From contig JAIRWX010000074.1 of the NCBI GenBank assembly GCA_031268655.1, forward strand, positions 1 to 39,357: 39,357 nt of DNA. The letters are read 5' to 3'. This DNA is from Helicobacteraceae bacterium (lineage in GTDB: Bacteria > Campylobacterota > Campylobacteria > Campylobacterales > SZUA-545). The notes under the pieces were generated by a model. It saw only the letters and a list, made by a program, of their open reading frames with translations, was not told where the DNA came from and did not search any database. The position numbers were made by a program, and so were the translations under genes. Positions 1 to 7,941 of this stretch are shown piece by piece (within the stretch, counting starts at the first letter, position 1; every line of letters starts with the position of its first letter).

Positions 1-75
1 CGGCGGAAACCGCTCTATGATTTGGGCGGCTAATCTTGATTTGCCGCCGACCCAACCGAAGGGAGTCTTTGCCAT
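1..75 (-). CDS. DNA adenine methylase (D12 class) N-terminus, truncated by window edge
   Basis: Reverse complement of 1-75 reads MAKTPFGWVGGKSRLAAQIIERFPP, matching the N-terminal SAM-binding 'WxGGKxRLxxxI...FP' motif of Dam-like D12 methylases. ORF is under 60 aa in the window so absent from the track. Confidence 0.8.
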   Translation of the reverse strand, partial: MAKTPFGWVGGKSRLAAQIIERFPP

Positions 76-303
76 TTGTCGCGTCCTTTTCGCAAAAGGG
101 ATCGCCCTTTGCTTAATAAAGTTTGCGGCTGGCTTCTCTTTCAGGGCGCTAGCCGCCCTTAAAGCGGACAGATCATTGATTCCTCTTGACTTTTAAGTTG
201 GTTTGACGTATAGTGTCGCTCAAGCGGATTTCCGATGGGAGCTAATCTGTTTAAACGCCACGAACGAGCCATCGATCGTTCAGTGGCTCTCGACCTCAAA
301 CGT

Positions 304-1173
304 TTACTTTCCATCATATCCCTGCCCATAAATCAACCAGCCTTTACGAAACTTGTTAGCCCTGCCGTCTTTCGACGGGATAATGTTCCACAAAATATTT
401 CCGTCTCTTAGCATGGTGACCGCCAGAAACGACTTGCCGCCTTCAAACAGCCCTATATAACGCCTTCGCCGAGACCCGTCGGCATGTTGGGTTACGTAGA
501 CTTCATAGGGATTTTGGAGCGTTGGAAGCACGTAATTTGCGAACCTTTCGCGCTGATCTAATGGTTTGTCGACCATGTGCGGCAATTTCGATCTGACAAT
601 TAACTCTTTGCCGACGGGAGTTTTTACAAGCAATTCGTCTTTGTCCCCCAATAGCGCCTTCGAAATAATTGCAACAGCCTCTTCTTTGGTTTCGCCCGGC
701 TCTAATAGTTCGGGCGCGGGGTTTCTATACTCGGTTACCTCGCGCAGATCTGGGCGGCCGACGCTCTTATAATCGGGCTGTCTTTCTATGGGCGGGGCAG
801 AGTTGTTGTCAAACCCTTGCTTGGGGTCCGCGGGGTTGTAGCGCCAATCCTTGCCCGCGATATCTGGCAGTCCCGCGCTATTTTCAATAATCGTCAGTCC
901 CCGACGCTCTGCCTCGCCTTTGCCGATCGCTAGTAGCTCGCACTGGCAGTTCCAATCGTTGGGCGGGGTGTTGATATTCCACCACGGGTCGTCTTTATGT
1001 AAAACGAGGTTATGAGTTGCGATATGCGTCGGTCGGCTGAACGGCAACTTCTGGCAGATATAGCGTCTATAAACGCTTAAGGGCAGCGCATTGGCGCTCT
1101 TTAGGCAAGAAGCGTTTGCGTTGGCGATCAAGAAAGCCGACGGAGAGGATAAAACGCCGCTTTTTTTCGGCAA
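304..1173 (-). pseudogene. Mu gpF-like phage head morphogenesis protein fragment with C-terminal PBECR2-like nuclease-fold domain
   Basis: RPTHIATHNLVLHKDDPWWNINTPPNDWNCQC matches the Mu F/SPP1 gp7 family 'RPxHxALHG...DDPxWxxxxPPNxWxCxC' signature. C-terminus RERFANYVLPTLQNPYEVYVTQ...RRRYIGLFEGGKSFLAVTMLRDGNILWNIIP resembles PBECR2 domains. The upstream portion of the family is missing; the first ~30 residues look non-homologous. Confidence 0.7.
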
Positions 1174-1325
1174 AGCCGCGCCGCCGCTAATTTATTCCGC
1201 TTTTCCAAAAGTCTCGTTTCATGCGCCTCCTTACAGCCGAAAAGCCAAAATAGCGCTAAACTTTATTGGTTCTAAATCCAATTGGATAATTTGTCGCTAC
1301 CCGCACAATACGGAGGTTTTATCAA

Positions 1326-2162
1326 ATGACGACAGAACTGCGCGATATCCGCAAAGAGGAATTTAAGCTCTTTCAGGACTACGTCTATAAAAACGTGGGC
1401 ATTTCGTTAGCCGATCATAAAATTACGCTTGTGCAGGGCAGGCTTTCAAAGCGCCTTCGCGCGCTTGGGCTAAATTCGTATCAAGAGTATTATGACTATA
1501 TGATCGCCGATCGCTCGGGCGAGGAGGAGTACCACCTAATCAGCGCGATCAGCACAAACGTAACGCAATTTTTTCGAGAAAGCTCGCAGTGGGACTTTCT
1601 TAAAGAGGAGCTGCCGAACATCTTGTCCAAAAAAGAGGATAAGAGATTAAGGATATGGTCAGCCGCCTGCTCCAGCGGCGAGGAGCCATATTCGCTTTCA
1701 ATGTTTCTGCACTCCAATATGCGCGATAGCGCTCAGTGGGATATTAGTATTTTAGCCACCGATATTTCAAGGCGGGTGTTAAGCAAAGCGGAAAAAGGCG
1801 TTTACGAGGAAAAAGATATGCAGGGCGTGCAGCGAAATGCACTTTCGTTATATTTTACGATCGAAAAAAACGAAGCGGGCGATAATATCTATCGCGTCAC
1901 CGATCAGATCAAAAAGCCAATAACATTCAAAATGTTCAATCTCGTATACGACAGCTTTAGCGCGTATGCGTCGCGTTTCGACGTTATTTTTTGCAGAAAC
2001 GTAATGATCTACTTTGACGCGGAAACGCAACGGCGGCTTATCAGCCACTACCACAAAGCCTTGCTTGACAACGGACTGTTGTTTGTCGGGCATAGCGAAT
2101 CGCTTACGCGAAACAAAGAGGAGTTCAAACTGATCAAGCCGTCAATTTACAGAAAAACGTGA
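1326..2162 (+). CDS. cheR: CheR-type chemotaxis protein methyltransferase
   Basis: YVYKNVGISLADHKITLVQGRLSKRLRALGL N-terminal domain; RIWSAACSSGEEPYSLSM SAM motif; FDVIFCRNVMIYFD motif. Confidence 0.95.
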   Translation: MTTELRDIRKEEFKLFQDYVYKNVGISLADHKITLVQGRLSKRLRALGLNSYQEYYDYMIADRSGEEEYHLISAISTNVTQFFRESSQWDFLKEELPNILSKKEDKRLRIWSAACSSGEEPYSLSMFLHSNMRDSAQWDISILATDISRRVLSKAEKGVYEEKDMQGVQRNALSLYFTIEKNEAGDNIYRVTDQIKKPITFKMFNLVYDSFSAYASRFDVIFCRNVMIYFDAETQRRLISHYHKALLDNGLLFVGHSESLTRNKEEFKLIKPSIYRKT

Positions 2163-2172
2163 AAGGCGCGGC

Positions 2173-3048
2173 ATGTCTGAAATTCAAAACATAAACGACG
2201 GCGAATTGATAGCGGAGTTATCCCGCCGACTGGATGAAAAAAACGCCTCTATCAAAGAGGTGGAGTTTTTAACGAAAAAACTGCTTTCATTAAACGAAAA
2301 AACCAAAGAAAGCGAATCGATCAAAGAGCGTTTTATATCGATTGTTATCAACGTTTTCTCAAATCCGATCAAATCGCTTTTGGAGCTGTCGAACAGTTTG
2401 ATCGTTAACGGCGATCCGTCCTCGATCGCCGGCAGGATCAACGCGGGACTTTTGGGGCTTGATTTTGAGTTTAGCAATATCTTTGCCGCCGCGCTGATAG
2501 AAAACGGCAAAATCGAAAGCAGTTATTCGAATATAAAATTCGGCGATATTTTTCAATCGGCGCGTAACGCGCTGCGTTATTTAATCGACAGAAAAAACCT
2601 CGTCGTAACATTGAACGCCTGCGAAGACGACGATTTTGTAAGCGACGAGCGCAAAATATATACCATTTTGATCAATCTGCTATCCAACGCCTGCGAGTTT
2701 TCGTATCCAAACTCACAGGTAGACGTCGATCTAACAAAACTTGAAGACGAGTTTGTACTCTGCGTCGCCGACTGCGGCGAGGGCGTAGACGCGCAGTGCG
2801 CCGCGCAGGTTTATTGCAGATTCGCGGCGTTTAGCAGCGGCAAAACCAGATCGCGACAGGGACTTGGTCTTGGTCTTAGCGTCGCGAGAGGCTTCAGCGA
2901 AGCGTTATGCGGCTCGATTGACTTTGAAAGCAAAAAGGGGCAAACGGTTTTCAGAGTAAGGCTTCCGATCGCGCAAAAATCAAACGAGACGAGCGACGAC
3001 GCGACCGATCCGTTTGCCGACTTCAAGAACAACGCCGTGGAGCTGTAA
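2173..3048 (+). CDS. Histidine kinase-like ATPase protein, DHp histidine apparently replaced
   Basis: N box ILINLLSNACEFS, G1 VADCGEGVD, G2 GLGLGLSVARGF are intact HATPase_c motifs. DHp region reads VINVFSNPIKSLLELS where S-H-E-L-R-N-P is expected. Confidence 0.8.
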   Translation: MSEIQNINDGELIAELSRRLDEKNASIKEVEFLTKKLLSLNEKTKESESIKERFISIVINVFSNPIKSLLELSNSLIVNGDPSSIAGRINAGLLGLDFEFSNIFAAALIENGKIESSYSNIKFGDIFQSARNALRYLIDRKNLVVTLNACEDDDFVSDERKIYTILINLLSNACEFSYPNSQVDVDLTKLEDEFVLCVADCGEGVDAQCAAQVYCRFAAFSSGKTRSRQGLGLGLSVARGFSEALCGSIDFESKKGQTVFRVRLPIAQKSNETSDDATDPFADFKNNAVEL

Positions 3049-3049
3049 T

Positions 3050-3541
3050 TTGAAGGACGGCTTCGACCACTGCGGCAAAATTTACAAGCGTCATTTTATA
3101 TACGCGGGCGAAATATATATCGCCAAAGAGCCGATGGAGATTGCGACCGTGCTTGGTTCGTGCGTAGGCGTTTGTCTGTTTGATCGCGCCAAAAAAATCA
3201 GCGGGCTGAATCACTATCTTCTGCCGCTGTGGAACGGCAACGGGCTTAGGAGTCCGAAGTTTGGCAATGTGTCGATTCCAAAAATGATTGAGCAAATGGA
3301 GGCGGAAGATTGCAAAACGGTCGATATGGAAGCGAAGGTTTTCGGCGGCTCAAACGCAAACGGCACGAAACTAGAAGAGATGCTGATAGGCAAGAAAAAC
3401 ATCGTCATAGCCAAAGAGATTTTGGCGCAACATCACATTCCGATCGCCGCGGAAGACACGGGCGGTTCAAGGGGCAGACGAATCGTTATGAGAAGCGATT
3501 CTAATCAAGTTTGGCTTCGTTATACGGGCGCGAAGGATTAG
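3050..3541 (+). CDS. cheD: CheD chemoreceptor glutamine deamidase
   Basis: ATVLGSCVGVCLFD, GLNHYLLP, EAKVFGGSN, AAEDTGGSRGRRI are CheD motifs. Start reassigned to TTG 3050, just after the upstream stop at 3046-3048; the track start (3014) lies inside the upstream gene. Confidence 0.9.
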   Translation: MKDGFDHCGKIYKRHFIYAGEIYIAKEPMEIATVLGSCVGVCLFDRAKKISGLNHYLLPLWNGNGLRSPKFGNVSIPKMIEQMEAEDCKTVDMEAKVFGGSNANGTKLEEMLIGKKNIVIAKEILAQHHIPIAAEDTGGSRGRRIVMRSDSNQVWLRYTGAKD

Positions 3542-3546
3542 CCGGA

Positions 3547-4554
3547 GTGGAGCTTAGGATTTTGATCGCGGAGCTGGGCGGCAAAGAGGCGCGCGAACTA
3601 CTCAAAAAAGATCCGCGCTTTGAGATCGCGACGGCAAAAGATATAAGCGAAACGCGCGAAAAAGCTGAAAAGCGGCGCCCGAATCTGATCTGTCTGGATT
3701 ACGCGACGCAGCAAAGCGACTATGCCGCTCATTTGCGACAATTAGCCTTGCCGTCGATCCCAACGATGATTTTTTCGCCGCTAACGAAAAACGCCGTCAA
3801 AACCGCGCTTGCCGCTTTGGCGGCGGGGGCGGTTGATTTTGCGATCAAGCCGCGCGTTTGCGGCGCGTTTACCGAAAAAGAGCTTATCGACAAAGTTTAC
3901 GCGGCGACGAAACCCAAAGTCGCTTCAAAAAGCGCGTTCAGCCGCCCCAAACCTCTTGTAATTGCCCCGCAATCAGAATCGTCAAAAAAAATTATCGCCA
4001 TAGGCGCCAGCACCGGCGGCACCGAAGCGCTAAAGGAAGTGTTGACGCGCGTGCCCAAGAACAGTCCGGGCATAGTGATCGTGCAGCATATGCCGTCAAG
4101 TTTTACCGGTCCTTTCGCGCAACGGCTTGATTCGTTATGCGAAATCAACGTCAGAGAAGCCAAAAACGGCGACGAGGCGCTGGTAAATCAGGCGCTGATC
4201 GCGCCAGGCGATCGCCATATGATTCTGCGCAAAAGCGGCTTGAGATATTACGTTGAGATTATTGACGGCGACAAGGTTTCAGGACATCGTCCAAGCGTGG
4301 ACGCGTTGTTTGATTCGGTGGCGCTTTGCGCGGGCGCCAACGCGGTTGGGGTAATTTTAACCGGAATGGGCGGCGACGGCGCGCGCGGACTGCTGAAAAT
4401 GCGTAAAGCGGGCGCTAAAACGGTGGCGCAAGACGAGAAAACATGCGTCGTGTTCGGTATGCCGAAGGTGGCGATCGAGCTTGGCGGCGTAGATAAGATC
4501 GCGCCGCTAGATATGGTCGCGTTTACGGCGTTGCAATTCGCGGCGGAAATTTAG
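3547..4554 (+). CDS. cheB: CheB protein-glutamate methylesterase with degenerate receiver domain
   Basis: IIAIGASTGGTEAL, VIVQHMPSSFTGPFAQRL, GVILTGMGGDGARGLL catalytic motifs. Likely GTG start at 3547 directly after the cheD stop. Confidence 0.9.
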   Translation: MELRILIAELGGKEARELLKKDPRFEIATAKDISETREKAEKRRPNLICLDYATQQSDYAAHLRQLALPSIPTMIFSPLTKNAVKTALAALAAGAVDFAIKPRVCGAFTEKELIDKVYAATKPKVASKSAFSRPKPLVIAPQSESSKKIIAIGASTGGTEALKEVLTRVPKNSPGIVIVQHMPSSFTGPFAQRLDSLCEINVREAKNGDEALVNQALIAPGDRHMILRKSGLRYYVEIIDGDKVSGHRPSVDALFDSVALCAGANAVGVILTGMGGDGARGLLKMRKAGAKTVAQDEKTCVVFGMPKVAIELGGVDKIAPLDMVAFTALQFAAEI

Positions 4555-4617
4555 GCTGTTTAACTTTTTCGCAAGAGGCGTTACGCTAAAATCCGCGCTT
4601 CGCAATTTTAGACGATT

Positions 4618-4694
4618 GGCAGAGTAGCTCAGGCGGTTAGAGCGTAGGATTCATAACCCTAAGGTCAGGGGTTCAACTCCCCTCTCTGCTACCA
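4618..4694 (+). tRNA. tRNA with CAT anticodon (elongator Met, or possibly Ile2)
   Basis: 77-nt cloverleaf: GGCAGAG/CTCTGCT acceptor, GCTC/GAGC D arm, TTCATAA anticodon loop, AGGGG-TTCAACT-CCCCT T arm, encoded CCA. Confidence 0.93.
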
Positions 4695-4718
4695 TGCCAA
4701 ATTCACAAAGACTAAATC

Positions 4719-5120
4719 ATGGAACTAGATTACCGAACGATTTTTGACAAAGTAAAAACGATAGCGATCGCGGGGCTTTCGCCCGACGCGACCAAACCAA
4801 GTCATTACGTCTCCAAATATCTGCTAGAGCGCGGCTACGACATCATACCGATATATCCAAAAGGCGAAACGGTTTTGGGCGCCAAGATATATGATTCGCT
4901 AACCAAAATTCCCGATCGCGTCGATATGGTTGTCGTATTTCGCAAATCGGCTTACGTCGGCGATCTGATCGACGAGGTTATCAAACGCGGCGACGTAAAG
5001 ATTGTTTGGCTTCAACCGGATATTATAAACGACGAGGCTTGCGCGAAGGCGGAGCGACATGGCGTCGCAGTCTCGCAAAACGTTTGCGCGATGCAAATTC
5101 ACAGAGAGATTTACAGATGA
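4719..5120 (+). CDS. CoA-binding protein (YccU family)
   Basis: TIAIAGLSPDATKPSHYVSKYLLERGYDIIPIYPKG Rossmann motif; VDMVVVFRKS...VWLQPDI. Confidence 0.85.
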   Translation: MELDYRTIFDKVKTIAIAGLSPDATKPSHYVSKYLLERGYDIIPIYPKGETVLGAKIYDSLTKIPDRVDMVVVFRKSAYVGDLIDEVIKRGDVKIVWLQPDIINDEACAKAERHGVAVSQNVCAMQIHREIYR

Positions 5121-6325
5121 TTACCATTAACGAGATCAAAGAGGCAAGAGAGCGAATCGGCGCGGCGCTGGCTAAAACGCCGTTGGCGTTCGGTCCGTTT
5201 ATCAGCGAACAGACGGGGCTGAATATCTTTTTCAAAAAAGAGAACTTGCAAAATACCGGCAGTTTCAAACTGCGCGGCGCGTTCAACAAGATCGCCGCGA
5301 TTAGCGACGCGGAGCGCGCCAAAGGCGTGATTGCCGCGAGCGCCGGAAACCATGCGCAAGGAGTTGCGTATTCCGCGCGGCATTTTGGCGTAAAAAGCTA
5401 CATTGTGATGCCGGAAGCCACGCCTTTGTTAAAGGTAAACGGCGTTAAAAATCTGGGCGGAGCGGCGATCTTGCGCGGCGCGAATTACGACGAGGCTTAC
5501 GATTACGCGCTTCATTACGCCAAAGAGCGCGATCTTACGTTCATTCACCCGTTCGCCGACGAAGCGGTTATCGCGGGACAAGGTACGATCGCGCTGGAAA
5601 TGCTGGAAGAGATCGGCGATCTACATGCGATTATCGCGCCGATCGGCGGCGGCGGATTGATTAGCGGAGTGGCGATCGCGGCGAAATCGATCAAGCCCGA
5701 TATTAAAATAATCGGCGTCAACGCCGCCGGCGCAAACGCTATGAAAAACTCTTTTTACGCCAAAAAACCGATCAACAGCCAGAGCGTGCGCACAATCGCG
5801 GACGGCATAGCGGTAAGAGACGTATCGCCGATAACTTTCAAATATATAAACTCGCTTGTGGACGAGATCGCGGAAGTGGACGACGAGGAGATCGCGAACG
5901 CGATTTTGTTTTTAATAGAAAAGCAAAAACTAGTCGTCGAGGGCGCTGGCGCGGTTGGCGCGGCGGCTGCGCTTCACAATCGCCTTAATCTTAAAAAAGG
6001 CTCTAAAGTCGGCGTGATTTTAAGCGGCGGCAACATCGACGTAACAATGCTCTCCGTTATTATTGAGAAAGGCTTGGTAAAATCGCATCGCAAAATGCTG
6101 CTGATCGTAACGCTGATCGATAAGCCGGGCAGCCTGCAAAAACTTTCGGCGGCTCTTTCGGAGGCAAACGCGAACATCGTGCATATCGATTACGATCGCG
6201 TCTCGAAAACGCTCGATTACGGCGACGCTTACGTGTCCGTCGCACTGGAGACAAAAGGCGCGGAGCATCAAGAGCAGATTCGGGCTAGACTAAACGCGGA
6301 CGGATTTTCATTTACAGAGGTTTAG
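5117..6325 (+). CDS. ilvA: Threonine ammonia-lyase with C-terminal ACT domain
   Basis: PLP motif KKENLQNTGSFKLRGAFNK; SAGNHAQGVA; GGGGLISG; LIDKPGSLQKLSAALSEANANIVHIDYDR ACT domain. ATG at 5117 overlaps the upstream stop (ATGA). Confidence 0.93.
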   Translation: MITINEIKEARERIGAALAKTPLAFGPFISEQTGLNIFFKKENLQNTGSFKLRGAFNKIAAISDAERAKGVIAASAGNHAQGVAYSARHFGVKSYIVMPEATPLLKVNGVKNLGGAAILRGANYDEAYDYALHYAKERDLTFIHPFADEAVIAGQGTIALEMLEEIGDLHAIIAPIGGGGLISGVAIAAKSIKPDIKIIGVNAAGANAMKNSFYAKKPINSQSVRTIADGIAVRDVSPITFKYINSLVDEIAEVDDEEIANAILFLIEKQKLVVEGAGAVGAAAALHNRLNLKKGSKVGVILSGGNIDVTMLSVIIEKGLVKSHRKMLLIVTLIDKPGSLQKLSAALSEANANIVHIDYDRVSKTLDYGDAYVSVALETKGAEHQEQIRARLNADGFSFTEV

Positions 6326-6326
6326 C

Positions 6327-6653
6327 ATGGAGCAGATTATTATTGAATATCAAAACGAGCTGATATTTGGCGTTTTGTTAAACGCCGCACTGGTTTTTGG
6401 GCTTGGATTATACGAGGCGCTTAACGTTGATATCGCGCGTATGACGGCGTTAATAGATCGTTATCCGATCAAACCAAATGTAATTAAATTTGTCGCGCTG
6501 CTGTTCGCGCCGTATATTGGAAGCTGTTATGTTTTTTACGAGTTATATATTTTGCAAAAAGCCATCAATCGCGGCAAAACGGTTTACGACTATGTCGAAA
6601 ATAAGATCGTCAAAGAATACGCAAGACAGCAATCAAGAGATGAGCGCCAATAA
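6327..6653 (+). CDS. Small hypothetical membrane protein
   Basis: 108 aa with hydrophobic segments, start directly after ilvA stop. Confidence 0.6.
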   Translation: MEQIIIEYQNELIFGVLLNAALVFGLGLYEALNVDIARMTALIDRYPIKPNVIKFVALLFAPYIGSCYVFYELYILQKAINRGKTVYDYVENKIVKEYARQQSRDERQ

Positions 6654-6691
6654 AATTTTATCGCGCCGTCGATCGGCGCTGGAGACGGCAG

Positions 6692-7660
6692 TTGGCTGAT
6701 TATGCGATCGCGCTGTTAAATATGGGCGGCGCGTCCGACGGCGAAGAGGTGCTGGTTTTTTTGAAAAATATGTTCCGCGATCGCCATATTTTGCGAATCA
6801 GTTTTCGTCCGCTCCGCTATTTGCTCGCCTATCTAATCGCCTCGACGCGCAAATCGCAGGCGCTGGCGCGCTATGCGTTGATCGGCAACCGATCGCCGCT
6901 GTTAAGCTACTCGCAATCGTTGGCGCGAAAACTCTCCAAAAACGCCGCCGTTCCCGTTTTTATAGCTATGCGTTATACGCGCCCTTTTACCAGCGAGGCG
7001 ATCAAGGCGCTCCAAGAGAGCGGCGCAAAGAAGCTGGTTTTACTTCCGCTCTATCCGCAATACTCCACCGCCACGACGCTTTCGTCGCTGGAATGTTTTT
7101 ACGAGGAGATGAAAAAAGCGGCTTTCAGTCTTCCGATCGCCGTTATAGATCGCTTTTACGATCACCCTACGTACAACGCTTGCGTTATCGATCAAATTAA
7201 ATTGGTGCTAGGTTCAAAAAATCCGCGCGAATTCGCGCTGATCTTTTCCGCGCACGGCTTGCCGCAAAATGTGATCGATAAGGGCGATCCATATCAAAGC
7301 GAATGCGAGGCGCACGCGCAAATTTTATCTAAACGATTGACGCTTGAGAATATTGAATTTAAGGATATATGTTTGGCGTATCAGTCTAAAGTGGGTCCTC
7401 TTAAATGGATAACGCCGTCGTTGGATACGACCATTAAAAACTTATATAACAAAGGCGCAAAAAAAGCGTTAATTGTTCCGCTGAGTTTCACGATCGACAA
7501 CCTTGAAACGGATTACGAGCTTTCCATTGATTATCGCGGTCGCGCCAAAAAAACAGGCTACGAAGAGGTTCTGATCGCCCGTTGCCCAAACGACGACGAC
7601 CATTTCGCGCTAGCGTTAAGCGAGCTGGCGAACGCCGCCGCGATTATTGGCGACGCTTAA
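6692..7660 (+). CDS. hemH: Ferrochelatase
   Basis: AIALLNMGG, LPLYPQYSTATTLSSL, IFSAHGLPQ, YQSKVGPLKWITPSL, VPLSFTIDNLET motifs. Probable TTG start preceded by GGAG. Confidence 0.93.
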   Translation: MADYAIALLNMGGASDGEEVLVFLKNMFRDRHILRISFRPLRYLLAYLIASTRKSQALARYALIGNRSPLLSYSQSLARKLSKNAAVPVFIAMRYTRPFTSEAIKALQESGAKKLVLLPLYPQYSTATTLSSLECFYEEMKKAAFSLPIAVIDRFYDHPTYNACVIDQIKLVLGSKNPREFALIFSAHGLPQNVIDKGDPYQSECEAHAQILSKRLTLENIEFKDICLAYQSKVGPLKWITPSLDTTIKNLYNKGAKKALIVPLSFTIDNLETDYELSIDYRGRAKKTGYEEVLIARCPNDDDHFALALSELANAAAIIGDA

Positions 7661-7848
7661 TTAAAGAAAGCGGCAGAGTCCCAACTTTGCGATCTTTGCA
7701 GAACATAATCTAATTCTCTTAACCCTCGGTTTGCTATTCAACGCTTTTTAACTAAGCAGATCGTAGAGTGCCGCAAATTTGCTTTCTGTGAAGCAAGCAA
7801 AATTCATCTCACACAAGGAAAGGTTAATGCAAGCCTTTAGCTCAACTA

Positions 7849-7871
7849 TTTCAACTTCGTTTAAGTTGAAA
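7849..7871. repeat. Inverted repeat TTTCAACTT-cgttt-AAGTTGAAA
   Basis: Perfect 9-bp arms, 5-nt loop. Confidence 0.8.
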
Positions 7872-7932
7872 AGTCCCCTCTCTGCTTAATTAGCTTTCTC
7901 TTTGCTTTACGTTAATCGGCTGCGGAGGAGGA

Positions 7933-7941
7933 GGGGGGGGG
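7933..7941 (+). repeat. G9 homopolymer tract at lipobox
   Basis: Nine consecutive G preceded by GGAGGAGGA, encoding poly-Gly immediately after the LIGC lipobox. Confidence 0.9.

Noticed and set aside
566-890. Plus-strand ORFs 566-772 and 669-890
   Set aside because: Antisense to the phage head protein fragment; low-complexity translations without family motifs or ribosome-binding sites.
7672-7887. Possible tRNA remnant or att site: GGCAGAGT at 7672 and TCCCCTCTCTGCT near 7874 match the ends of the tRNA at 4618-4694
   Set aside because: Matches are only 8 and 13 nt; several 13-nt chance pairs are expected in 39 kb. The enclosed interval from the tRNA contains ordinary housekeeping genes (ilvA, hemH), not an integrative element.
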